64,000 nucleotides of DNA from Klebsormidium nitens (Eukaryota; Streptophyta; Klebsormidiophyceae; Klebsormidiales; Klebsormidiaceae): positions 121,945 through 185,944 of the forward strand of contig DF237071.1 of the NCBI GenBank assembly GCA_000708835.1, read 5' to 3'. The number at the start of each line of letters is the position of its first letter. Positions within the stretch are counted from its first letter, which is position 1. The position numbers were made by a program, and so were the translations under genes. The notes under the pieces are model-generated. The model was not told where the DNA came from. It saw only the letters and a list, made by a program, of their open reading frames with translations, and ran no database searches. Below are positions 37,203 through 50,000 of the stretch, piece by piece.

Positions 37203-40200
37203 CATGAGTGGGTAAGGAACCACTTCATGACCTGCTAACAAAGTGTCTTGAAGAGTTCCAGTGTGATTGTTAAGAGTGTTCTCAATGAGCTTTCTACAGG
37301 GTCCTTCCATGAATCTGGGAGCTGTGGCGCTTTGTTGTGCTGCTGAACAATGCGAATTGGACAATGCAGGTGTCGCGTTTGTAAGTGAGATTCCTTACAT
37401 GACTGGAAGCTTGGACTTGCCAGAATTTGAAAAGGGAATCGCGCAAATGTGCTTGGTTTCAGACGGAGCATTAGCACCCTTTGCGATTTTGGTTGCATCC
37501 TGCATGTAAGCAATGCATTGCTTTCAGCAATGATCAGTCAGACCTGCACGTGTTGATGAAATTTACCTGCTGGTAGCTTCAAGGTCAGACCTCAGTAGTT
37601 CACAACAGTTGTTTGAAAAAGCGTTATGAAAAGCATAAAGTAGATAGGGGTAAAGTGTCACAATGTGCTTATTCTGTCTCTTGTGCAGGCGTACAAGATA
37701 AGCTTAATGCTTCTTCCGCAGCCAGAAAGGTGGAACAGGTGGTTATAAGCTTTTCCCTCATTGGCAAGAGACTCATCTCTGACGAATCTCCTTTGCTTAC
37801 AGGGCAGGCTCCAGAGAAAGGGCACAAGAGTCCAGCCACCAGAACAACAAAGAAGGCGTTAGCACAGTCGCCGCCAGAGAAGGGTTTCACATGTGGCGTA
37901 TGGAGACGCACTCTCACCCCCTCCAGTGGTCAACATTAGCAACGGAATTAAAGAGTAGCGGGCGTGACTAGGTGAGCCAACTCAATCTGCTTTCTGGCTG
38001 TGGGTTATACATGTCTAGGGTCTCAAAAACTATCAGAAGTAATTTTGGGTCATTGGATAGGCTTCGCAAGCAGATTCTCTGAAAGGAGAGGTCTATCCTG
38101 CTCCTCGTTATCGTGCTTGTTTTGCTACTTGTCAGCAATCTTGAAAGATAGGCTTCCGGATCTAGACCCGTTTGATTGTCTGATTGACCATCTTTCTTCA
38201 TGTCTTCGTCATTACCTCTCTTCTGCTTTGTTACCAACTTTGCTCTTCCTCTGTGAACCTGGCTTTGTCTTTCCGAGTCCACGCTCGTTCTTCTGGTTGA
38301 TTTCTTGAATCGGTAGGATCTATCAGTGTTCCAGAAAGTGTGATGTGAAACTTGAACATAGAAGAAGCCAGTGTTCCAGAAAGACGTTTCTAGTTCTGCC
38401 AAATGTCTAGTGCTTCAAAGCGTAGTCCTCCATTTTGGCAATTCTGACTGGTTGTCCCGGTGCTAGTATCGGGGTTTCCATGTCTCGTGATTACTATGAT
38501 CAGTCCGTCAATAAAACGATTGCTCTTCAGTCCATGTCATTGGAAGAGAAGTTCTCTAAATCCCTGATTGCTGACTCTAAACGAAGCTCTCCACCAAGAA
38601 TGGTCGGTCTTAATTGTTGGCGGTAAACGTTATGTCCACTGGCTCAGGACATGCAGCGCCTCCTCGTTCTTGAGATCTTTTTACAGGTTGAAGAAGTCTG
38701 ATTGTATGGTCTTTTCTTTTCATCTCGCCGACCAAGCAAACCGGATCAATGTTTCTTCATCCAAGCAATCTGACTTGTTGTCGTCTTCCTCTACCTTCCA
38801 GATCATATGCAGTCGAAGCAAAGGCGTCTTCCTGACGTGCGTCGTACCTTTCCTTGGCGCAAAATCGGCAAGTGACTCTTTGTGCAACTCTGGCAGTCCG
38901 CTCGGGCCGGAGCAACGCTTCCCTTGCCACGTCGAGCGGCCCCTGTGCCTGCCCTGTTCAAAGTAGACCGCTTTTATCCTCCTTCTTATATTGATCTGGA
39001 ACCGACTGAGTTTAGCTTCCTGGATACTCCCCTTCCGGAAAAGCGTACAGCTTGTTTAGCACCCATGTACATCGTAGTCCTGCAACCTATAGAAAGGAAT
39101 ACTCTGTTGAAACCTTCGCGGGAACCGTGGGGAGGGGGTACTCTATTTTAGCCTGTACTGACTTCCTGTTTGCAAACACACGGACCCGATTTAGCCAAAG
39201 TGTTAAGAGGATGGGGCTCTTGCGGGTCTGCGGATCCGGCTTTGTGACTGACTGACTGGGTAGTAGTAGAAAGCGGCTCAGCGGCCGCAATGACGTCCTG
39301 GGAATAATGCATAGTGTGACTGCCGCGTCATCTTCGGGAGGAAGGTGCACTGGGAGGTGGAGATTTACTGAAGGAACAGACAAAGCAGTGAGTAGACGGT
39401 CTTCAAACGACATTGATCGATTGTAACAATGGTAGCTGGGTGCGGGGCCTTAGAGGTGGTGTTGTGTCGCTTTGAGAGTCTCCTGACTTTGAGGATCAGG
39501 ACCTTCGTTTGCTGTTTCTTTTCGGATCACCGTCTCCCTAGCTTAGTAAAGAGAGTACATTCACTGAACCCCACTCAAACAGCTTATTGCAGTTTCCACA
39601 CCGGTAGTTTACCATACTAACCCCACTGATTGTAGCGAAGAGTAAAACATTACTGCGTAGACCTGATTCTTTCTTTAGACTGCGAACAATATGTAGGACT
39701 CAACTCGACTGCCCAAAATCCTGTTTTGACTGCCCATAAACTGCTGATTTTGTAAACGATTGATTGAACGTCACTTTGTCTCAAGGATGACATCATGTCG
39801 TCGCCACTGCATGTGTGTCAGCATGCAACAGTTGTGCACCGTAAGCTGTCGCTATGCTTAAGCAACCGTGGCAAACTTGGTCCGGGTAGACACTTCCGGA
39901 TATTCAACATATGTTTGCATGGTTGATGATTCTATGCAATGATCTTGTTGCCATTGCGTCGTGCTGCTGGAGCATTTTGGCCGTCGATCATGCAACTAGT
40001 ATATTGTGAATTTGAAATTACAACAAACGAAACGGCCTGAGGTGATTGGGGGCGTGATGGCTGCGCAACGGCCTCTGCAATATGTCTATGCTGAAACAAT
40101 GATTGAATTAATTCATGCGTGCAATGTATATGATGCTTGATATATGAAATTCAGTTCGAAGCATCTGTACGATTCTAAACCCAGACATGTTTCCGATTTG

Positions 40201-41592
40201 ATGCTCAGTGATGCATGCCCGCGCGCGTGAGCTCCTTGGACTGACTTGAACATCACAGATGCACCGCTTCATTTTGTTGCGGAAAGTAACGTGTGAAGCC
40301 TTGCACACTACACCAGCACTGGGCTTCTGTAGTTGTCAAGCATCACGGAGTCAGACTCTCAATATGTACTAATTGGCCACCAAACTTCGGACTCAAGAAA
40401 GACTCGCGATGAGTACGTGAACTATTGTCGGTAAGTTCCATGCCATCACTCATGATGTGTCTCCAAGTCAATGATGTTGTTGCATGGTCGTTTGCCAAAC
40501 TGCATGTCTTCATTGGTGGATCGGCGTCTCGAGCTCAACGACCGCGAGCCTCAGGCAGTAAAGCCTTATATTGCAATCGATCACGCAAGTTTGAGTCCAA
40601 GCAAGAAGGGATCGCGCTGCATGGGGCTGACCCATGAGCTCGCGAGCTGGGGGGAACACAATTCGAGTTAAGAAGCCAGCTAGCTCAGGAACGTCGCAAT
40701 GAACGTCAAACGGCCAGGTTATGTATCTGGTGCTCATATTCCTTGTTGCCATCGTTGCAGCTCACTGAACCACTTTGTCGACCTACTAGCAGGCAATGAG
40801 CTTTGCGGCGAGCTCTGCATTCTGGCCACCCTCAGTGTGCCATGAAGGAACAGGGCAAAAAAGTTGCCTGCAGCACTTCAGTTCATCATGCAAGTTTCGT
40901 ATAAATGCAGCACTTCGGGTACGCCTGTACTAGTGAAACCTTAACCTTCAGCTAGCTACATCGATAGTAAGATTTAAGGTTGCATGGGGGTTGGATACCA
41001 TCAGAATATTCTTAGATCACCTGCTCGATCCAACGGGTTCTGGTCCTTGCAACAGCTGGAAGCTGTAAAGCTTCACGTTGCTTTCGTTCCGCTTGACAGA
41101 ATGCTACAGCATTGAAGAGCTTTGAAGATCGATCATTGATCAGGAGGGCCAGGATGATCCCCTTGTGAGTCCGGTCGACAGACAGCCGCGCGCGCGGCCG
41201 GCTGGGCCGCGAATCGTTGTGCTCTCGTGGTTGGTTTAACCTGACTGTCACAATGGTCGGGTTACTAAGCGTACTCGATCGCCTGGTGGACTGCTCCGCG
41301 CGCTTCTTTAGCTACGCCACGCACGGGGTAAACTTTACCGGGCCGAGATGCAGCGAACCCGTGATTTGTTAAGTACCATCTGACCCGGACCTATTTACAC
41401 CAAACACCGATCTCAAGTGTGCTGCTCGAGACTTGAGGACAGGGCCCGCACAAAGCCGCTTTCAAGGCGAATTTGAGGCGGCCGTTCTGCCCTTCTTCAA
41501 ACAACTGTGGATTAAAACCTAGCAGGTCTTATATCCTATCAGGTCTCATCAGTTTTTGTCGATCTCTAGGGAGGTAGATTCAAGGGGAAAGG
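37203..41592. other. Long intergenic region, possibly with decayed coding sequence
   Basis: About 4.4 kb without a supported gene. Between about 38480 and 39150, open segments in different plus-strand frames follow each other (MSRDYYDQSV, then LPLPRRAAPVPALF and VDRFYPPSYIDLEP), as a frameshifted relic might, but no family was recognised. The rest is AT-richer with no clear structure. The 3' part should hold the promoter of the membrane-protein gene. Confidence 0.45.
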
Positions 41593-44500
41593 ATGGCACC
41601 TTCCAGGCGGGGAAGCACCAGCCGGCCCACCGGAACAGATGGGACTGACCATCAGTTCAGGATGGTAACTGAAGAAAGTGAGCCTTTTGCTTCCAACACC
41701 TTCTCAGTTTTGAAGATTCAATCTACTTCTCAGTGCATTTTCAGTTTTGGAGTGTTCAATCATCTAGCTTTGGTTTTGGTCTAGCATTGGGATTTCAAAT
41801 TACCGCTTCATTCTGCAGAATAAACCAAAGTGTAGTGGTGCTGTTAGAATGCTTACTACTCGCTTTGCTGCTTGTTTGTTGAACACAATGTATGTAGAGA
41901 TCGGAGTGCAATTGCCAACTGTGGTAGAACCTCGTGATGGACTCAAAGGATGACCTGGCAAGCCAAGACCAACATAGGAACCTACTTCTTTTGTTTTGAG
42001 CGGAACCTTTTTCTGGCGCCGTGAAATCATTGTGTCTTAGCCTGTGTCACCCTCAATGTTGTTTGATCTTGGTTGGGAAGATCTGCAAAATGAAACTGGC
42101 TTACAATAAGTACATGCTGACTCTGCTGGGACTCCGAGTTACCAGAATTTTAAATCCTCCTGAGATACACAGGAATCTGGGAAGTTTGCGGATAAACTAT
42201 GTCCTGGAGGCCAATCATGGATACAAGTGGAAACATGAAGTCAAATCTTATGCTGAGATTTGGAGCAGGGTGTCGGATATGCTTTTGCAGTATAGTATTC
42301 GGAAAAATGGGTTCACCTCATCTGCTACACATTATCTACGCGTGGTACCATTCGGCCTTTCTCAACACGCGCCTTTGCCTCACCCATTCGGTGTTGCTGG
42401 AAAGCACAAACAGAAACACTTTTTACTGCAGCAAAGAAACAAAAGATTGCTTTTGGCATCTTCTTCCAGGGTACAAGTTGATTGCCAGTGCGAAGGCCAT
42501 CCTCAAAAAGCTCTTCCTGTTCCAAGGCCTCTTTCTCCTCATGAGGGGGATCTTGACCATGATGAACCAAGACGAGGACGGACCCCCGCTGCCACGGGTG
42601 ACATCGAACCTGACCCTTGTAGGCGGGGTTGCGCTTCTTGCCGGCACAGTAGGTGAGGAAGGTTCCTTCAGGCCTCTCCAGTTTGTTGTCAAAAATATGG
42701 TGGAGATCGATGTTGGCGAGAGCAGCCCTTTCAGCAGTTTCCTGTTCAGAGATCGTTTCCAACTACAACAGAGCTCTTCTCAAGCTTCAATGGGTTCGCC
42801 CGAGCTAGCCACATGTCTCTGCAAAAGTTGGAAGAATATACTTCTGGATTGAATCACTTCATTTACTTTGGGGGAAAAGGCTTTTTGTACCTCAACCGTA
42901 CAAAGTCAGGTACAAGGAGAGTCCTTTTAAACGGGAGTCTCTGAAGCAAAGGCTTAGGAGCACACAGCAGCATGTTTATCTCGCCCCCTTCTTTCATCTG
43001 CTCCTTCGCTTCTTGACATGGAACTACTCAAAGCAGGCCGGCCAACAGAGAGGTTGAAGTGTTCTTGCCTCTGCCTTGACCAGACCATGACGCCTTTGAT
43101 GCGGATGGAAAAGGAACATACAGCAGAGACGCTTTCGAGTTACTTTTTGTCAAGTGACAACCCCGCAGGAGCCTCTCCACGCCTCCGAAGCGGCGGTACT
43201 GCATCTTTCACTGTTCCCAAGAGTGACCTTTCCTGGGGTCGCTCTTGCCAAGTTGCGAAGAAAGTCCAAAGGGGATGAACAGAGAAACCCAGAGAAATTG
43301 GCGGGCGGGGAATCTGCTTTAGTCCTTCCGATGCTGCCAGCTCCTCCTCGATCGTGTCCGCCACCGTTGTCCCTGTGCTGACCACTCGTGCCGGGGTTGG
43401 GGGGAAGCCGGCGCCCCCCCCTCGCGCCTCCCGTTTACTGTTCGCGCAGGATGAAGGGCCCTTTCTACGGGATAGGGCCCGCGGCAAAGATGCTCCCTGC
43501 AGGTTGAAAACGAGATGTCACTCCCACGATTTGCAGGGGTTACAGATAATCGGCGCCAGACGCACACAAAACCGCCTTTGCTCGGACTTAAAGCATGCCA
43601 CTACTACCTAGTGCCATTAAAGGCAACGTTCCTTTGCAGGCCTCCAATACAGCTCCGCGCCGATCCTGCGTATATACCTGGTCCTCAGCCTCGCGTCTCT
43701 TTGGGCCACCATCGCCAACTCGCTCGAATCGCCGTACGCACTGAAGGTGAGCAGAGCGAAACGGACAAAGAAGCCAACAGTCCCTGAATTCGACTTTCGT
43801 TGACGCACTCCTTGTGATTGGGAATCGCTCATCGGCACAACCGAGTGAGTTTGGTTAAGTTGGTGGGGTTAGAGTGTGCTGGAGTGAGATAAGGCGGACG
43901 AAATCTTTTTTGGTTAGTGTCTGACGGTATTTAGGTTCATTTTCTGTGTTAATTGGAGGCGCCACAGTAGCGATCTGGCCTGCGTATGGAGACCGAGCAC
44001 GGTCTGTACCGCACCTCGCTAGTGTACTCGATCCACAGCCACGAGGTACCTACCTTTATGGGTCAAACGTTGACGCTCTGCGCTTCCCAAAAAGTTTTGG
44101 CTTCTCTTGCCTCTTGCGTGAGCGGACGCCTGTTTGCTGCAACGGTTCTGACGACAGAGCTCATAAACAATGATGTTGTGTTTTTCTGAAACGCCTCGGA
44201 AAGCTTCCTAAAGTGGCCATTTTGCAATCTTTCGAAGGACGCGTGCAAGCTGCGTCTAGGCATAATGACTGGTCACCTGCTCACAGATTGGAGACGATCA
44301 GAGGTCGACAATTCATGTCGGCGCCAACAGCTTCCAAACGCTTCTTAAAGTCCACGTTATAAGTCTGCACAAGTTGTTCTCTCTGGGGACCGAGGGAATT
44401 GATGCTGTTCTGCGTGCTTCTGATCACACACATGAAAGTGCGAGGCATGCGTGTTCAGTACCTTCTATCAGAGTTGCTTATGTAGAGTATTTATGGCGTC

Positions 44501-45640
44501 CTACCTTCTCGCGTTGTTAGAAATTGCTTCTTTTACCCGTTCTGCCAGTTGGATCAACGGCTTTCTCTGCTGTTACGAAGGTAGACAAGCAGCCTTTACT
44601 CTTCCAAGTCGTCGCAAACAGCAATAGCATTGTCAGGGCCCCATCTTTGTAGACGCTGGTTGCTTTGTCATGTTTTCCGAGTCGATCGTTAGCCGCTTGA
44701 TCCCCTTCTTTCAAAAGTTTCTCTGAAGTAGAAAGCTTTTGGACTCGATGAAGTCGTTTGTAGAACAACGAGGAGTTACCGCTCTCTGCCACGGTGTTGT
44801 GTATCCTCCTTTGTCCTTGCCGGTGGGTCTGCGTCCCTTCCTCTTACTCCCTCAGTGTTGGTCTCCTTCAAACAAAAGTTGTGGTTTACACGTACTTGTT
44901 CCTTCAATGTTAATTTCAATGTTTTCGCTTCTGTCACAACGCACGCCTCTTCGTCTAATGCCCTCTTGTGAGAGACGGGGTGCAGGATCCAGAGGCTTAG
45001 AGCCTTACAAGTTATCCACCTTTTTTCCAGATCAAAGACGCTCTTGGGGGGAGCAAGTTCGACTTGGATCCGGCCGTCAATGCGTTGGCGGACCCAGCGG
45101 CTGTGCTGGACATTTGCGGTAAGGCATCGTGCTTTCAGCTGCAACCAGCATGCTTGTTTGCGAATTGGTATGCTGGCTGCAGAACCGCCTTCAATGCTAC
45201 AACAAAGTTTTGTATGTACATTTGACGATCATGGCGCTGGTCGCATGCAATGAAAAGCCCATTGTTTGGCGGTCCTCAGTCTCTATAACGGAGACAATGT
45301 AGCACGCGACGTGGAACAGCAAGTGGTTTCCTGGAGCTGTTGAAGTTCAAATCATTAGAAAACCGGCGTAAGGAAGAGCCCGTAGCGTGCCCTTCCAGTT
45401 ACATGATTCTATACGCCTTCATGACATCAAAAATGCTCGTTAAGCAGAAGAAAGCCTAGTGAAAAGAAGTTTTGACTTTGTTCATGCGTCTGGTTGGCTT
45501 GGCAGCTAACCAATTACGTTTCTGCAGGGATATTTGTGCTGTCGTTAGCTGTCTACACAACGGTAAATCTTGTCTACGCACTGAGGGCCGGAAGGAAAAA
45601 GACCGCCCAAACTGCTGTAAAGAGCAAGAAGGGGGAATAA
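41593..45640 (+). CDS. Unknown small membrane protein with about four hydrophobic segments
   Basis: Five exons (41593-41677, 42470-42652, 43640-43746, 45031-45118, 45528-45640) give 191 aa. All phases agree and all borders are GT-AG. The N-terminal 28 residues are polar (Arg/Ser/Thr-rich). Hydrophobic segments follow at about 42-58 (LFLFQGLFLLMRGIL), 74-92 (LTLVGGVALLAGTVG), 97-115 (ILRIYLVLSLASLWATI) and 153-172 (ICGIFVLSLAVYTTVNLVYAL). A loop containing DLDPAVNALADPAAVLD precedes the last helix, and the tail is lysine-rich (KSKKGE). The function is not recognised. The lysine tail could be an ER-type retrieval or a stop-transfer signal, but that is a guess. The intron 42653-43639 contains GC-rich open frames that are not phase-compatible with this gene. 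Confidence 0.7.
43140..43500. other. GC-rich stretch open on both strands within an intron
   Basis: Inside the intron of the membrane-protein gene there are long open frames on plus (…SIVSATVVPVLTTRAGVGGK…) and minus (…VVSTGTTVADTIEEELAASEG…). The base composition is that of an exon. The plus frame would be a phase 2-2 exon, which does not fit the phase-1 intron it lies in. The minus frame shows an acceptor but no donor or start that I could support. It may be an exon of a nested gene, an alternative exon or chance. Confidence 0.3.
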
Positions 45641-47071
45641 TTAAAGGCACCGATTCGAGGTGAATATATTGGAGGACCTGGTATCCAATTCTAGGGCTGG
45701 GTGCGAGGACGAGGGCCTGGTAACAGACGATCAGACGGCCGACAAATGGTTGCAAAAGCAAGATAATAGTTCGACATAGAAGTGACGAGCTAAGCAGTCA
45801 CTGCATATGCACTTTAGTTTTTACGCATCAAGCAGGTATTGTTGCTCTGTTTCGCTATTCCCAAATCTCATCCGTACACTTCATCAGCAAAAAACTAGAT
45901 TTTGTCGAGTGCAAGCGGATCCAGTCATGGCTTTGATCTGCATTTTGCTGCCTGGCAATAAGGGACCGCCGGCCCCGGCGGCTCCGGCGGCCGTGCGGCA
46001 TGAGTCAAGGGTTAGCCTGCAGCAATCATGGGTGCATTTTAACTGATGCGATCATTGGCCAAGCGTCGGCAAATTGGAATTGATCGCTAATTAAAGGCCG
46101 ATATGATCCGTGCATGTATTATAACGTGACGTTGAGTTGTCGGTGGATTCAATGCGCTGCCGCACTGATGCCTAGGCCGTCGAACTCCGGTCTGGAAATA
46201 ACCATACATTCGGCTAGCTGCACCTAGCGACGATCGAGCAAATAATGCGGATGATCAGAGATATATGCGAGTCCGGCCCACGTACCAATTAATTTGCCAT
46301 ATCATTGCCATATAACAACCGCGTCAGCCTGCAAATAATGGGTTTGCTGGCAAATGGGCAGCTCGATCACTCCCGCGCAGTGACGGCTGCACTGCAGCCC
46401 GTTCAATCGACACTGGACTTCGTGTATAGTATTGAACGCATGCACGTGCCCCGGGCCTGCCCCGTCCGGTCGGTTCAATATGCATGTACTGAAATCATTT
46501 TATCGAACATGACGTGCGCTGGCAGGCGGCCGGCCCATGCAACGGTACTCAGTGCATGAACTGTCCCGCTGGGCGGAGTCCCGTTGTACCGGTATACACC
46601 GTTGCTTGTATCCTTAACTGGGCTAGCCTGCGTATGGCGGCAGATTACTAATCAGCCTAAACTTAAACCGCTGCATATGCACACGCATGCGTGCCAACGA
46701 CCGCAGCGGCCGCCTGGGCCACCGTAGCTGCCTGCTCTATGCACCTAGGCGCTCCAAATCCTTCGCATTCATCTGTCTATACCAACAATCTGCTTGCAGC
46801 AGCCTGCGTAGGCTTACAGACGGTGCCCACGAATTCGGGTAAATTTAACTTTGTACATCCGAAGCGGGACTCAGATATGCACGTTCACATAAATAAGATC
46901 AATGAATCGAAAGCCCGAAAACTGCATCGAAACCATCTGAATTGCTGCGCCGCTGACTGAGTCAACAAAGACTGGTCACGCGCAAAAGCTAAACTGCGGA
47001 AAGGCTGCAAATGATTGGGAAACTTCACGTCGATAACATTATTTGGCCGATCGAATAGTCCAGGCCAACGA
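45641..47071. other. Convergent intergenic region
   Basis: About 1.4 kb lies between the stop codons of the membrane-protein gene (+) and NOM1 (-). There is one GC-rich patch (about 45968-45996) with repeated CCGGCGGC-like units. No gene was recognised. Confidence 0.55.
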
Positions 47072-50000
47072 TCACAGCTCCGCCGCAGCCCCCCCCACGC
47101 TCGACATCGCTTTCTTCGCCGCCTTTATCCTCTTCAGCAGCAGCCCCATCTGGTCGTCGCTACTCCTGTCCTTACTCTGCACGATCGGCTGGTGCCTCAA
47201 TAAATGCTGGTGGAAAAAGAGGGAGATTCCCTCGCGCAGTGCGGACAGCTGCGGCTGTCCGGCGATGCGTCCGAACGCGGAGACGACGACGTCCCGCGGA
47301 CTGTCCAGCAGGAGCGTCTCGAGCAGGATGCGGAAGTGCATCACGGTCTTGGCGTCCATCTGAGGGTCGGTGAACTCCACCGCCTGCAGACAAAAAGGAG
47401 TCGCAACAGTTAAGAGGTTGCTTAGTTAAGAGGCTAACTAGTTTAAGAGGTTGATTATTTAAGAGGTTGATTATTTAAGAGGTTGATTACTTAAGAGGTT
47501 GACTATTTAAGAGGTTGATTAACGGGTTGGTGAAGTCCACCGCCTGCAGACGGGAAGAGTGGAAGACAAGGACAATACGCTCCCGGGGGTAGGTAGGTAC
47601 ATTGCTCCGCACACAGAAAGGGTGGGAATCAGAAAAAGGTTCAGTCTGAAGAAGGTAAAATCTACCACCAGCTGGCGAAAAAGATGGCAGATATTTAGAG
47701 AATTGCACAGGCGGACCGCAGGAGACTGAGTTGGCTGGGCAGCCGTATGGCATAACGTTGCTACCGTCGACCATTCGACGTTTGGACAATGGAAAATTTT
47801 CCAGTTTTCCTTGCTGTTGTCCCAAATGCGATCCGAAACGCGTTTTGAGCTGCCCAGAGCTAAATCTTGCGGACGACGGAATCGGACGGCTGCGAAACGT
47901 TTGGCCAGTGTGACCTCCTGCGATCCGCCTGACGATTTTGAACCCAAGATTTTTTTTCACCAGGTACAGCCAATGAGAGACCTTGGTAGCTTATGCCCGC
48001 CACGACATGGACAGGCGGCTATGGTGACGTGTCGTGTTGGCTCTGGTGCGTGCAAAGACAGTGAAAAGGGCAGCGAAGCCCTTCATCCGCTAGGGGAGAA
48101 AGCATGACAGGTACGCGCTCTGAAGTCTAGAGCTTTGCTTTTTGGAAAAACACAAGATCGGAATTCAGGAGCTCGCCTTCAGCACGGGAAGGCTGAGGGC
48201 AAAAGAAGCAATGACAATGGCAACGAAGCACGCTTGGTTGGCATCGATGAACCCCTATGCAAGATTGGGAGCACTAAAGCCCTTAATCCGCTGCGAAAAA
48301 AGCTTATGTGGTATGGAAAGGAAGTTCAGAGCTCTTGATCTTGAACGAAATTTAGAGATCAGGGAGTAGAAACTCGCCTTCAGGATGGAGAGGCTGAGCG
48401 CAAACGAAGCGATCACTCCGGCGAGGAAGCGCGCTAGGTTGGCGCTCCGGCGCAGGTCCATGGAGGGAAGCTGCTTGAAGTGGTCCCACACGCAGTACTG
48501 GAGCGTGAACTTGTGGTTGTGCTCCTGCGAACACAGCCTGCGGGGCAGAGGAATCAAGTTTCAGAGATCAACGATTGGATTCCTAGGGCGTTTGGATTCA
48601 AGCATTAGACTCGTTGAAGAATTGCTGATGGGTTTGATCGAGCTGGACTTCGAAGCACCCATTGGAAAGGAAAGCCCAGAAACATCGAGAAGACCAAGAC
48701 GTCTGATGAAGTACCTTTCTGAGCACCTACTAGCCAAAGAGAAGCTTCCAAGCCGCGGACTCTTATCTTGCGGCCAGCAGCGGAAAGCGGCAAACGGAAA
48801 GCGGAAAACGGAAAGCGGAAGCTCACCTCGCGGCCAGCAGCGCGTAGTACTTGTTGAAGCACCGCTCCTGCATGCAGCAGTCGACGAGCACGCGCAGGAT
48901 CTCCCGGTCTTGTTTCCCGGGCAGTTTCAGCCTCAGCAGCTTCTCATGCGCGTCCACGTAATCCTCCCCGCTCATGATGATGCAAAAGATCGACCTCCTG
49001 ACGTCAGTGTTCATCCGCTGCTTGGACGCTAACTGTAGAAGCCGGTCTGCCTCGGCGGCCCCCCCGTCGATCGCCCCGGAAACGACCCCCCCGAAGTGGG
49101 CGGAATCGGCAGCGGACTTTTCTAGGGTTCCGGCAGCTGGGGGGAGCCACCAGAGGCCCTTTTTGTGTGGGGTGAGAGCGTTGGCGAGAGTGACGGAGCG
49201 GAGCTGGGCGGCATCGACGTTGTTCTGCGCGACAGGAGCAAACCGCTTTAGTCATTTGACAAGTGAAACATGATATCGTTCGGATTGACGTTGTATGCAT
49301 CTTGGTCTCCGTAGGAAAGAGTGCTCTTGTTTGCAGAGACGGTCTACAAGGCGCTGAGGGAGTGACGGAGCGGCTTCGACGTCGGATTTTGCGAAAATGA
49401 AATGGAGTCAATTTGGCAGAAGCAGAGGTGGGCGTGAGAAAACAGAGTGCTCGACTGGAGAGGTATGTATGGTAGGATAAGCTATGCGTAAAACAGGGTG
49501 CATCTAAGATCCGCTCAGCTACCGACCTATGCTCGGTACCATCGGCACTAGCAAAATCCGGCGCAGTTGATTGACACATATGCTTTCTTTTGAATGCCTA
49601 CTAAACTAGCCAAAGTGCTCGCACCCAGAATAGAGATACTAATAGAAGCGGGCAGGTCGATGCACGGACGGACAACTGACGCCGCAAAGACAAGAACATG
49701 TGCATTGACCAGCGTCTGTCAAACGGCGCTTCCAGCATGGCAGGAAAATCAAGAAACGCAATCAGCGTGCCAGCAGGACATACGCCACCCCCATAGAAGA
49801 GCACTGCAAATTCTCTTCACGTCTTTCCGGACTCACTCATACTTGCGTGCTGACGTCACGTGCTTCAGGATGTTAAAAGAACATGGCAAAGCAAAGCTGC
49901 CGTTGGCTTCACAAATCCGCAACCAGAGGCGATGTCGGAAACATAATTGAGTCGAGGCGGACCAAAGCTTCTCGTTACCCAGCAGTTTGCGCAACCGCGC

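Noticed and set aside
38435-39150. Chain of open segments that might be a decayed retroelement or gene
   Set aside because: No reverse transcriptase, integrase, gag or other motif recognised, and frames shift repeatedly.
42021-42656. Long plus-strand open frame overlapping the membrane-protein gene
   Set aside because: It reads through the acceptor at 42470 in another frame; the five-exon model in a different frame gives clean phases and hydrophobic helices.
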